Assembly (NCBI RefSeq): GCF_003858395.1
Contig: NZ_QWEV01000001.1
Span: forward strand, 32,665-96,664
Direction of reading: 5' to 3'
DNA: 64,000 nucleotides
Origin: Acidipila sp. EB88
Lineage (GTDB): Bacteria > Acidobacteriota > Terriglobia > Terriglobales > Acidobacteriaceae
Of the stretch, positions 35,785-44,548 are shown piece by piece. A program made the translations under genes and the position numbers. How positions within the stretch are numbered: position 1 is the first letter of the stretch; each line of letters begins with the position of its first letter. The notes under the pieces were generated by a model. That model was not told the origin of the DNA. It worked only from the letters and a program-made list of their open reading frames with translations, and made no database searches.

Positions 35785-36060
35785 TAGATTGCATCCTTGG
35801 AACGCGCTTCGAAGACGAGCAAAGCGAGAGCACCCAAGGTACGGCCGAGGATGCAGAGGTTGTTGACTCTCCCGCGAAGCACGCACGCAGGCAGCATGAT
35901 CAGCCATCGTCCGAAAGAAAGCATGCATGGCCAGGGCTCTTTCCTAGCCGTTTCTTTGTGGTCCGCAAAGAGAGGATCACGCGCCAGCAGGCGCGCAGGG
36001 CCTGTCTCCTGCCCTGCACCGACCCTCGCTTCCCTCCGTTCGCATGCGCCACGTGCTGGG
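35785..36060 (+). pseudogene. ardC 3' remnant
   Basis: GTAGATTGCATCCTTGGAACG onward repeats the last codons of ardC (VDCILGTRFEDEQS, compare 17485-17530) and about 230 bp of the sequence after it. The stretch before it, with RKKEAARRS, is not ArdC-like. The remnant lies in the same orientation as the 5' ardC piece at 20648-20890, 15 kb upstream. Confidence 0.65.
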
Positions 36061-36129
36061 CCGTTCTGATCATTTGCTTTGTGAAGGTCGGTGCACGTCA
36101 CACCGGCTCGGTCCAGCCTTGATGGCGAA

Positions 36130-36390
36130 CTAGGCGGCAGCGCGTAAGGTCTTCTTCGCAGCCTTCTTCTGAGCAGCCCAACGTTTACGCTGCGCTTCTG
36201 CAATGCGCGCTCGTCCTTCCTCACTCATCGTGCTCTTCTTGCGTGCAGGCTGCGTGCCAACCTTCTTCGCGACACCCTTGCTCTGGGTCGTTCCGGCTGC
36301 CTTCCGTGCTGTTGAAGCAAGCGCCTTGCGGGCTTCTTTGAGAGCTGCTATCGCCTGGTCGATCGTAGAAAGTAGATTTGTCTTTGCCAT
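36130..36390 (-). CDS. Small basic histone-H1-like protein
   Basis: 86 residues, very rich in Ala and Lys (KKAAKKTLRAAA at the end). The N-terminus is a helix (LLSTIDQAIAALKEARKALA), and the later motif MSEEGRARIAEAQRKRWAAQKK is seen in short DNA-binding-like proteins of several bacterial groups. It probably binds DNA non-specifically. It is convergent with the ardC remnant and divergent from the conjugation block. Confidence 0.7.
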   Translation of the reverse strand: MAKTNLLSTIDQAIAALKEARKALASTARKAAGTTQSKGVAKKVGTQPARKKSTMSEEGRARIAEAQRKRWAAQKKAAKKTLRAAA

Positions 36391-36493
36391 AGGGGCTTAG
36401 AGTAACCCATGCCGAGCAGCTGGACGTGCATAGGCCTTACGCACTCTGGGCCTTTAACAACCACGGAACGGAATTCTAAGCAGAACGAGGAGC

Positions 36494-36904
36494 TTGTTCG
36501 ATGTCGTTGTTGCGCATCCCCCGTCTCTTGAGTCTTCAAGTTTGGACCTCCAGTCCAGGCTTTCGAAAGCGCAGAAAACTGTCGCGACCAGGCTTCCGCC
36601 GGCAGAAGTAAGGGCGGTCGTGGCGGCGGCCGAGGCTGCCGGCCATAGCTGCGCGGAGTGGATCCGCGAGGCGGTGTTGCTCCACCTGAAGCGGCCTGCG
36701 CGGAAGAAAACAGCGACTCCGGACCCGACCATTCTGGCCGAGTTGATGGGCCTGCGGTCTATCGTGCAGAACCTAATCGCCGCTGCCTCCGACCTTCCCC
36801 AGGAGACCGTCCAGCAGATTGCCAAGCATGCGGACTCGATCAAAGAGGGCAAAGCCGAGGAGATCCTGAAGCGGCTTGAGCATGCTCACCCGGAGGCGAA
36901 GTAG
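36494..36904 (+). CDS. Ribbon-helix-helix-like mobilisation accessory protein
   Basis: Up to 136 residues. The central part (QKTVATRLPPAEVRAVVAAAE, then SCAEWIREAVLLHLKRP) has the beta-helix-helix pattern of TraJ/MobC-like accessory proteins. It ends two bases before the coupling protein start. The position at the head of a coupling protein-relaxase block fits an oriT-binding or relaxosome role. The start is unclear: TTG at 36494 is in frame, while ATG 36501 has the better ribosome-binding site (GAGGAGC) but is out of frame, so an early frameshift is possible. Confidence 0.6.
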   Translation: MFDVVVAHPPSLESSSLDLQSRLSKAQKTVATRLPPAEVRAVVAAAEAAGHSCAEWIREAVLLHLKRPARKKTATPDPTILAELMGLRSIVQNLIAAASDLPQETVQQIAKHADSIKEGKAEEILKRLEHAHPEAK

Positions 36905-38906
36905 GTGCCCCAACCACTCAACTTCGGACGACGGGACGTGGTTCTTCCATTTTTGGTTTTCGTGTTTCCCCTTGGCTGTTTCCTCTCCTACATGGCCTGG
37001 TTCTGGTTTCTGCTCTTGCCCCTGCAGCAGCAATACCTGCCGACCTATATGACGATGGCGGTGCCGGGAAGCCGACCGATGCCCGTGTGGTGGATCTGGA
37101 AGACAGGACCTAGGCGGAAACCCGTACTTGCCGACGAGGAGGATGTTGTTTTTGCTCCCGCAGTCAGGTGGAACCACTTATCGCTCGCCCTCTCTCCGGA
37201 AGCCGAGGCGAAGGGCTGGACCGGGCTGCTCCGCGCCCAGCAAGTCGGCAAATTGCGGGGAGAGAAAGCCTTTCTCCGAGATGGGATCTATGGGGGCGCA
37301 AGTGTCTCGCAGCTCCTGGTGACCCCGTCGTGTGGCCTGGCTCTGATCGTGCTGCTCTACCTCGTACTCAGTGGTCGCTCCGGGAGGCAGGCGCAACATG
37401 AGCAGAGGCATGGACAACGAACCAAAGGGCCGGAGTTGACCTCACCCTTGGCGTGGAACCGGATGACTAAAGCAGATGGGATCCGGTTCCGGCTGGCGGG
37501 GAAGCTCGGACTGCCGGGAGGAAGTTTTCGGATCCCAAAAGCACTCGAGTCGAGCCACATTCTGCTGATGGGAGATACCGGCAGTGGCAAGTCGAATGCC
37601 ATCCGGCAGATTCTCCGCCAGGTCCAGCAGCGAGGCGAGTCCGCGATCGTGTACGACCCAGCCTGCGAATTTGTGCAGGAGTTCTATCGTCCCGAGCGCG
37701 GAGACTACATCCTCAATCCGCTCGATGAGCGCTGTCCTTTTTGGGACCTCAGCGGAGATCGAGACGGCTACGGCGTCGAGGATGCGATTGCCGCCGCCAT
37801 GCTCCCGGAGAAGCCGTTTGATAATGGTTTCTTTACCGACGCACCGCGCCGCGTCCTCGCTGCTCTGCTCCGGAGACGCAGCTCGGTGCAGGACCTGCTT
37901 GCCTGGATGTCGGATCCGGAGGAAATCGAGCGCCGCCTCGCTGGCTCACCCCAGGCGGCGTACCTTGACCGAAAGGCCGGTCCGCAACGCGCCGGCGTTT
38001 TGTCCAGCCTGAACATGATCGCCGACAGTCTTGATCTGCTCCCACGGAGGAGAACGATCGGGCTTGGTTCACGACAAGTAAATGGAAGTACGAGCGAACG
38101 CGCTGGGTCTTCCTCACTTCGAAGCCAGCGTTGCGCGAGCGAATTCTACCGCTCCATGCCGCGTGGCTGGACCTCCTCATCCTGCGCATGATGGAGCCGT
38201 GCGTAAACGAGGCGAAGCCGGTGTGGTTCGTCCTCGATGAGCTGGCCAGTCTCAACAGGTTGCCGCAGCTCCACATGGCTTTGACCGAAGGCCGTAAGTA
38301 CTGGAACCCGGTTGTGCTTGGTTTTCAGGGTCGAAGTCAGCTTGAAAAACGCTACGGCTAGGATGCCGAGACGATGCTCTCACAAGCCGCGACCAAGGTC
38401 TTCTTCAAGACCTCAGAACCGCGCGCGGCGAAGTGGATCTCGGAGACGTTGGGGGAGATCGAAGTCGAGCGGCTGAAGGAATCCCGCACGGCAAAACTCC
38501 TGAGCGGTCATAGCAGCTACACAATGGAGATCGCCACCAAGCCCCTCGTCATGGCATCCGAGATCGCGGGGCTTGCACCCTCAAGCGGGTACATCAAGCA
38601 GGAGAACCGCGTGATGCCGGTAAAGTTTGCTTATGTGCCGAAGCGGAGTCTTCAGCCAGTATTTGTGGAGCGGAAGACGATGGTTACGGAACCGAGATAC
38701 TTGTCTGAACCCGTTGCGGGCGACGTGAAAATCCAGCTTTCCGAACCGAAAGAGGCAATCCCTGTAGAAACGCTCGCTGCTCCGCAGCCGGCGATGGCTA
38801 CGGTCCTGGCCGAGCCGAACATCTTCCGCTCATCCAGCCCGAGCCGCGCAAATCAGCATTTAAGAAGAAAAAGAGCACGGCGCGTGACTGGAAGCCGGTG
38901 GATTGA
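36905..38906 (+). pseudogene. TraD/VirD4-type conjugative coupling protein, broken
   Basis: The N-terminus has two membrane helices (residues ~13-35 and ~140-160), and the ATPase carries Walker A GDTGSGKS at residues 223-230. Near 38075 reading shifts by one base; the alternative frame gives YERTRWVFLTSKPALRERIL and continues FVLDELASLNRLPQLHMAL (Walker B) and GFQGRSQLEKRYG. An in-frame TAG follows (38359-38361), then DAETMLSQAATKVFFKT. A second shift near 38840 restores KKKKSTARDWKPVD and TGA 38904-38906. At least three lesions make it non-functional. The coupling protein would have carried the relaxosome to the mating pore. Confidence 0.85.
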
Positions 38907-38946
38907 GCTGTCATTCATCTGCATTACAATGGATCAGGAGAATTCT

Positions 38947-39252
38947 ATGCCTGCGAATGCTCTTGTGCAGACCCGCATTGATTCCAGCGTCAAAGCCAAA
39001 GCGGCTGCCATCCTCGAAGAACTGGGAATGACCGTGTCAGACGCCGTACGCATCCTGTTGACGCGCACCGCCAATGAAGGTGCGCTTCCGTTCCCGCTTG
39101 CCGCAAACGCAGCCGCGCACGATGTATGGTTCCGAGCCAAGGTGCAGGAAGCCATCGACGATCCTCGTCCCGCAGTCGCGCACGATAAGGTGAAGGCCCG
39201 CTTCGCGAAACGCCGAGCCGCCGCACTGAAGAAGGCTAAAAGCAGCCAGTGA
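38947..39252 (+). CDS. RelB/DinJ-type antitoxin
   Basis: 101 residues from ATG 38947, which has an excellent ribosome-binding site (ATCAGGAGAATTCT). The N-terminal ribbon-helix-helix reads LVQTRIDSSVKAKAAAILEE then LGMTVSDAVRILLTRTANEG; the C-terminus is basic and would wrap the toxin. The frame is open upstream into the broken coupling-protein gene, but that part is not used. It overlaps the toxin start by 4 bases. Confidence 0.88.
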   Translation: MPANALVQTRIDSSVKAKAAAILEELGMTVSDAVRILLTRTANEGALPFPLAANAAAHDVWFRAKVQEAIDDPRPAVAHDKVKARFAKRRAAALKKAKSSQ

Positions 39253-39551
39253 GGATCGAGTGGAGCCTCTTTGCGATGACCGACCGCGAAGCGATCTTCG
39301 ACTACATCGAGGCGGACAGTCCACGAGCCGCTGTTATGGTGGATGACCGGATTGAAACGCAGGTGGAAGGCCTGATGCAGATGCCCGAGATGGGACGTGA
39401 AGGCCGTGTCGCCGGGACGCGCGAGTTGGTCATATCGCGGACTCCGTATATCGCTGCTTATTGCGTAGAGGGCAACATCGTCCGAATCCTGCGTGTTCTT
39501 CATGGCGCCCAACAGTGGCCAGAGGAAATGAGCGAAGACTCGAAGCGATAA
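39249..39551 (+). CDS. RelE/ParE-family toxin
   Basis: 100 residues with GTG start overlapping the antitoxin stop (GTGA). ParE-like features: WSLFAMTDREAIFDYIEADS, a central helix pair, MPEMGREGRVAGTRELVISR, TPYIAAYCVEGNIVRILRVLHGAQQWP. This subgroup acts as mRNA interferase or gyrase inhibitor. The pair is intact while the genes on both sides are broken, as would be expected if loss of the antitoxin is lethal. Confidence 0.88.
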   Translation: MRIEWSLFAMTDREAIFDYIEADSPRAAVMVDDRIETQVEGLMQMPEMGREGRVAGTRELVISRTPYIAAYCVEGNIVRILRVLHGAQQWPEEMSEDSKR

Positions 39552-39581
39552 ATCCGCCTTACCATTCTGTGGAGTCAATTC

Positions 39582-42374
39582 ATGCTGACGATCTCCAAAC
39601 CACTCTCGGGTGGCCAGGCCCGGGCGTACCATGCCCGCGAGTTCGCGGCCAAGGAAGCGAACTACTGGAGCCGTGAGCAGCAGGGCCATAGCGAATGGCA
39701 GGGCAAACTCGCCCAGGAGTGGGGATTACAGGGAGCAGTTGGGGCGGAGCAGTTCGCCCACCTCACTGAAGGCCAGCACCCGCAGACACACGAGCAGATG
39801 GTGCGGCATCAGCCGGCCAAGACCTATGAGAACCAGTTCGGCAGGGAGGTGACTTCGGTTGAACACCGGGCTGGATGGGACGCTACGTTTTCCGCGCCGA
39901 AATCTGTTTCTCTCACCGCCCTGGTTGGTGGCGATCAGCGCGTCCGGGAAGCACACCGCGAGAGTGTTCGCGTCGCTTTGAGCGAGCTGGAGCGATACAC
40001 CCAGGCACGGCTTGGCAATGTGAACGCGCCCGAGCGCACGGGCAAGTTCGCCGCTGCGACCTTCGAGCACGACACTGCGCGGCCGGTCGACAGCTATGCC
40101 GCGCCGCAGCTCCACACTCACGCTGTCATTTTCAACGTCACCGAGCGCGAGAACGGCCAGACGCGATCGCTCGACGCACGCAGTCTGTTTGGTTCGCAGC
40201 AGTTCGCAACCTCTGTCTACAGGACCGAGCTCGCCAGGCGGCTGCGGGATTTGGGGTATGAGATCGAGCGCGGCAAGTATGGCCAGCCTGAGATCAAGGG
40301 GTACAGCCAGGAGTACCTCGAGGCATCGAGCCCGCGCCGCGGGCAGATCAAGTCGCACCTGGAGGAGATCGGGCGCGAAGGGGCAGGAGCGGCACAGGTC
40401 GCGGCGCACAGAACGCGCGATTCCAAGGAGATCCAGTCCCCGGCAGAAGTGTTGCATCGGCACTGGGATCTCGCCGCACAGCATGGCCATCAGGCGGACT
40501 GGGTCGTCTCGAAGGCGCTTGCACACACGCATCGGCAGGAGGTGGACTCTCCCAAGATGGCGCAGCAAGCCATCACCTACGCCCGCGAACACGCCTTCGA
40601 GCGTGCGGCGGTGCAGGATGAGCGAGCGATCCTTCAGGCGGCACTGGATCGGAGCATGGGACAGGCGAGTGTCGCCCAGGTCCGACAAGAGTTCGAGCGA
40701 CGGGTACAAGGTGAGTTCCGCACGGTCGAGCATGGACCGAAGTCTGCGGCCCAGCAGTACACGACCATTGCCATGGACCGGATGGAACGTGAGATCGTCA
40801 GCCGCATGCAGAGCGGGAATGCCCCTGGGCAGGGTCAGGCTTTAGCAGAACAGAGAGTTCGGACCGAGGTTCTCAGCCAACATCCGCGGTTGAATGCCTC
40901 GCAGCAGAAGGCGGCCGAGCAGATCCTTGCGAGCCAGGAAAAGATCGTTGGGCTCGATGGCGTGGCTCGAGCAGGCAAGACCACCACGCTTGCCGTGATC
41001 CGTGAAGGAGCCGAGGTCAACGGCTACCGGGTAGAGGGGTTTGCGCCGACCAGCCGCGCGGCGCAGAAGTTGGCAGAGGCCGGAATGGAGACCTCGACCC
41101 TGCAGCTTCACCTTGCCAAGGGGCAGAAGGCTGACACCGGGGAGAAGCGGCTCTATGTACTTGACGAGAGCTCGCTCGCTTCGACCAGGCAGATGCATGA
41201 CCTGCTGATGCGCCTACAACCGAAGGATCGTGTTCTCTTGGTTGGCGATACGCGGCAACACGAGGCTGTCGAAGCCGGCAGACCATTTGCGCAGCTGCAG
41301 GAAGCTGGCATGCGCACCGCCAGGCTGGACGAGATTGTGCGCCAGCGCGACCCCGAGCTGAAGCGTGCAGTTGAGCAGCTTGCCCAAGGCCAGGTAGTGG
41401 ATTCTATACATGGCCTGGAGCGGCAGGGCAGCGTGCATGAGGTATGCGATTAGGCTGAGCGCATCGCGGCCATTGCCAAGGAGTATGTGCGTCAGCCCGA
41501 GAACACCCTGGTCGTTTCGCCTGACAATCGCTCCCGCGGCGAAATAAACGCACGTATCCGCGCCGAGCTGCAGACAGAGGGTGTGGTCGGCAGGGAAGAG
41601 CGGCGCACAGACACGCTTGTGCCCCGGCAGGATCTCACCGGAGCAGACCGAACCTGGGCTGCGCGGTACCAGTTCAATGATGTGCTGCTCTACTCCCGGA
41701 GCTCAAAAGAGACCGGCATCCAGAAAGGCGAGTATTCCCGCGTAAAGAGCGTCGACGCCGCTGCGAACCAGATCACCGTCGTGCGGGCTGATGGAAGGAA
41801 CGTGACCTACGACCCGCGCCGCCAGCAAGGTGTTTCCCTGTACCGCGACCAGCAGAAGGCGTTCTCGGTAGGCGACCGTATCCAGTTCACGGCACCGGCA
41901 AACGATCTCAAGATCGCGAATCGTGAGCTCGGTACGATTGAGGGTATCGGCCAGGATGGCCGGTTCGCTCTAAAGATGGACACCGGACAGCGCCTCACCC
42001 TCGACCCGCGCGAGCATCCGCATCTCGATCACGGTTATGCCGTGACGAGTCACTCTGGACAAGGGCAGACTGCTGATCGTGTTTGCATCCACATCGACAC
42101 AGAGCTTGCTGCTAGGGATCTGCTCAACAACCGCATGGCGTATGTCTCTGTCTCACGCGGAGCGCATGATGCGCAGATTTTCACGAGCGACCGCCAGCAG
42201 CTTCCCCAGTCGCTTAAACGTGATGTGTCGCACGTGAGTGCGCATGTGCCCGAGCTGCGGCAGCCCGAAAGAGCGCCCGCACAAGACACATCGCATAGTC
42301 GAGGAATGGAAGTAGGGGTAGGTCTGCAATCTGCCCAGCTTTACTTCAAACAATTTCGGTTGCATGGTACTTGA
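39582..42374 (+). pseudogene. MobF-family relaxase-helicase (TrwC/TraI-like) with in-frame TAG
   Basis: About 930 residues. N-terminal TrwC relaxase domain with the metal-binding PQLHTHAVIFN (H178, H180), a SVSLTALVGGD segment and conserved GWDATFSAPKS. Then a RecD-like helicase with Walker A GVARAGKTTT (residues 460-467), Walker B VLDESSLAS and GDTRQHEAVEAG. In-frame TAG at 41451-41453 stops translation at residue 623. The same frame goes on with AERIAAIAKEYV, ending in the UvrD-like part HPHLDHGYAVTSHSGQGQTAD (helicase motif VI). The relaxase would have nicked oriT; a truncated protein still has the nicking domain. Confidence 0.85.
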
Positions 42375-42895
42375 TAGACATGGAAGTGCCAAGAAGCCCA
42401 ACGTACATGCTGCCGCCCGCAAGCAAGCCGACGTGGAGACAGCAAGGCTCTTCTGCAGAACATGATCCATTGCCTCTGGTCACAATCCCGGGGTGGGAGA
42501 CGGACATGACGGATGCGCGACATTTGACTACATGCGCAAGCGCTAGCAGCATAAAAACAGTCTTATTAATGCGTTACTACCAATAAGGATAAGTCTGTAT
42601 CGGAATCTCGGAAATCGTATCGGACACAGGGAAACGCATCAGCCGGTTTCCCGGCCGAGGTTACTTCCCACAAGCCGACTTGTCGTTACTGATCGATTTC
42701 TAACCCGCAATCTGTAGCTTTTCTGATTTCATGCCCGAAGGTCGAAGCCAGAAAGAGCTTTCATCGCAGGATGGGTATTGAATCCGCGTCGGCATCGCCC
42801 CTACAAATGAATTCTCTTGCTGCTTTTGATCACTTCTGAAATTCTTATCAGCACAACGACCACGGGCCTGAATCAGATATTTTTCAGGAGAACCT
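42375..42895. other. Intergenic region with repeated element
   Basis: 520 bp after the relaxase. Contains the second copy of the ~100-bp repeat (42585-42684) described separately and the leader of the collar-like gene. No other gene is visible. An oriT would be expected near a relaxase, but I could not identify one. Confidence 0.4.
42585..42684 (+). repeat. ~100-bp conserved element, copy B, with hairpin
   Basis: Matches 10562-10661 over its whole length at about 85-90%. GGGAAAC (42629-42635) and GTTTCCC (42646-42652) form the same stem as in copy A; the loop has an extra base and differs in sequence. It lies about 210 bp upstream of a secreted-protein gene, in the same orientation relative to the gene as copy A. 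Confidence 0.6.
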
Positions 42896-43994
42896 ATGCA
42901 ACTGCGCTTTAACGTAATGGCCGCGGCACTATCTCTCCTCTCTTCCCAATATATCAACGCTCAGGTCTCTACTGGCTGCGAAGCCCTTCTCGCGCAAGGG
43001 GTATACGACGGCATTCAGCAGACAGCTGCTAATAGCTCAGCTTCTTCCTATCACTCCGCTCTGTGTACCGGAACAGTGCAGCAATCCTCTGGCGGAGGTT
43101 CTGCTGGTGGAGGTGCGTCAATTGTCATTCCTGGCCTGAATATTCCGCTAGGTCTCAATTTCAACGACGCTCAGAACTTCCAAAACTCCTACAAGTCTTC
43201 GTTCTGTCACGGTCTTGACACGCATGATTTGAGCGACCAGAATCTCACGTTTCTCTCGAGCGTGGCCTCGCCTGTATTGGTCCAAGGCTACAACGCTTGC
43301 GTTGCATCAAGGCGCCAGGGGATACAAAGCAGCATCCTGACCGCACCCGATAATAAGTCCATCTCTTTTGAGGTCTGGTTCACGCCTACCATACACCCGA
43401 ACGACTCGGCCATTACAGGCAAGATTTCCATCAACCCTGCAAGCAACGCGACGTGCGACAACGGGGTGCCGCAGAATACCCGTTTGGGCCTCAGTCACCA
43501 GACCATGGTGTGCACTCGCGTAGGCAATGAAGGCGTGACAATCATTTTGCCAACAAGTCAAGGTGACCTACGGGCATCATTACCTCCTGCACCTCCGCCT
43601 CCAAGTGCGACACAGGTAATAATGGGTGCCCTGCCGAAGGGCATTATTCTTCCGTGGTCTGATGCGTCAGTATCTATTCCAAACGGTTGGCATATTTGTG
43701 ATGGAACAAACAACACCCCGGATCTCCGTGATCGTGTCTTCCTCCAAGGATCAGCTATTCCTGACGTTGGAAAGATTGACGGTAAAGACGACGGGTGGAG
43801 TTTTGGCATAACAGGAATGACCGGCAAGGCAGGCAACTCAAATAGTGATGGCTGGCGCATAGATAATAAGGGCCGTGGCGGTTCCCCCGGACGCGACTGG
43901 CACCGATCACACGCATCAGGTGACTGGAGCGACAGAGGCCGCGACTATCAACCTTAAGCATTACAACGTCATCTGGATCATGAAGATCGTCTAA
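42896..43994 (+). pseudogene. Secreted protein with phage tail-collar domain, 3' frameshift
   Basis: An export signal starts the protein (MQLRFNVMAAALSLLSSQYI, cleavage near INA). A ribosome-binding site AGGAGAACCT is present. The middle is of unknown type with several Cys. Residues ~245-290 form a tail-collar motif: PKGIILPWSDASVSIPNGWH, ICDGTNNTPDLRDRVFLQGS. Translated directly the last 30 residues look random and stop at 43957. One base shift around 43875 gives VPPDATGTDHTHQVTGATEA, then ATINLKHYNVIWIMKIV and stop at 43992-43994, the regular end of collar proteins with its His-x-His. So one indel removed the real C-terminus. Confidence 0.7.
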
Positions 43995-44548
43995 TCGACA
44001 GTCACTCTTTTTGCTTAGTCCTTATGCCCGTGGATGCGCGAGGTGATCAGCTTTAGGAGTTGCTATAAATTCCTTAGCTCCGGTTAAGGGGTTTTGCCCC
44101 GCTTGCATCAGGCCAGTGCGACGCTCCTGGTCGGGACAGCCCCGAACTGCTGTTCATCAAAGTCGGCAGAGGTCGAATCTTCGATCGATCGTCGGTGAGG
44201 GACCGAGGCCACCGCAGAAGAAACAACGCACATGCACAACAACAAGCCCTTTTTGTCGTTTTCCTGCGTCTTGTCTTTCTGTCGTACTTGACCCATGTCG
44301 GTTGGATGTTACGCGCAAAATTCCGCATGAAGTATCCTAAAAGCCTGTGCTTACCCCAGCTGCAGTTTTGATAGCCATTAAATACGTAAAGCTCGATTAG
44401 TAACGAGAAGCGCCGCTCACGCCAGTTGCCCGTTCTGCCTCACTTCGCTAGCGTACGATTTTCGAAGTTTGGTGTAGGGACCCCTAAACCTGCTGACGTC
44501 TCAGGTCGGTCAAGATTGCTGTATGGATAGCTGAGAGCTCTACGTCAT
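43995..44548. other. Intergenic region without recognisable gene
   Basis: About 550 bp between convergent genes. Short frames only, none with start signals. No structured RNA is evident beyond a small GGTTAAGGGGTTTTGCCCC hairpin-like stretch at about 44082. Confidence 0.35.

Noticed and set aside
39726..40733. 335-codon minus-strand frame
   Set aside because: It is exactly antisense to the relaxase gene, which has clear motifs. The long frame is caused by high GC at third codon positions.
44082..44102. Terminator-like stretch between convergent genes
   Set aside because: The stem is short and interrupted and there is no T-run, so it is only mentioned in the region note.
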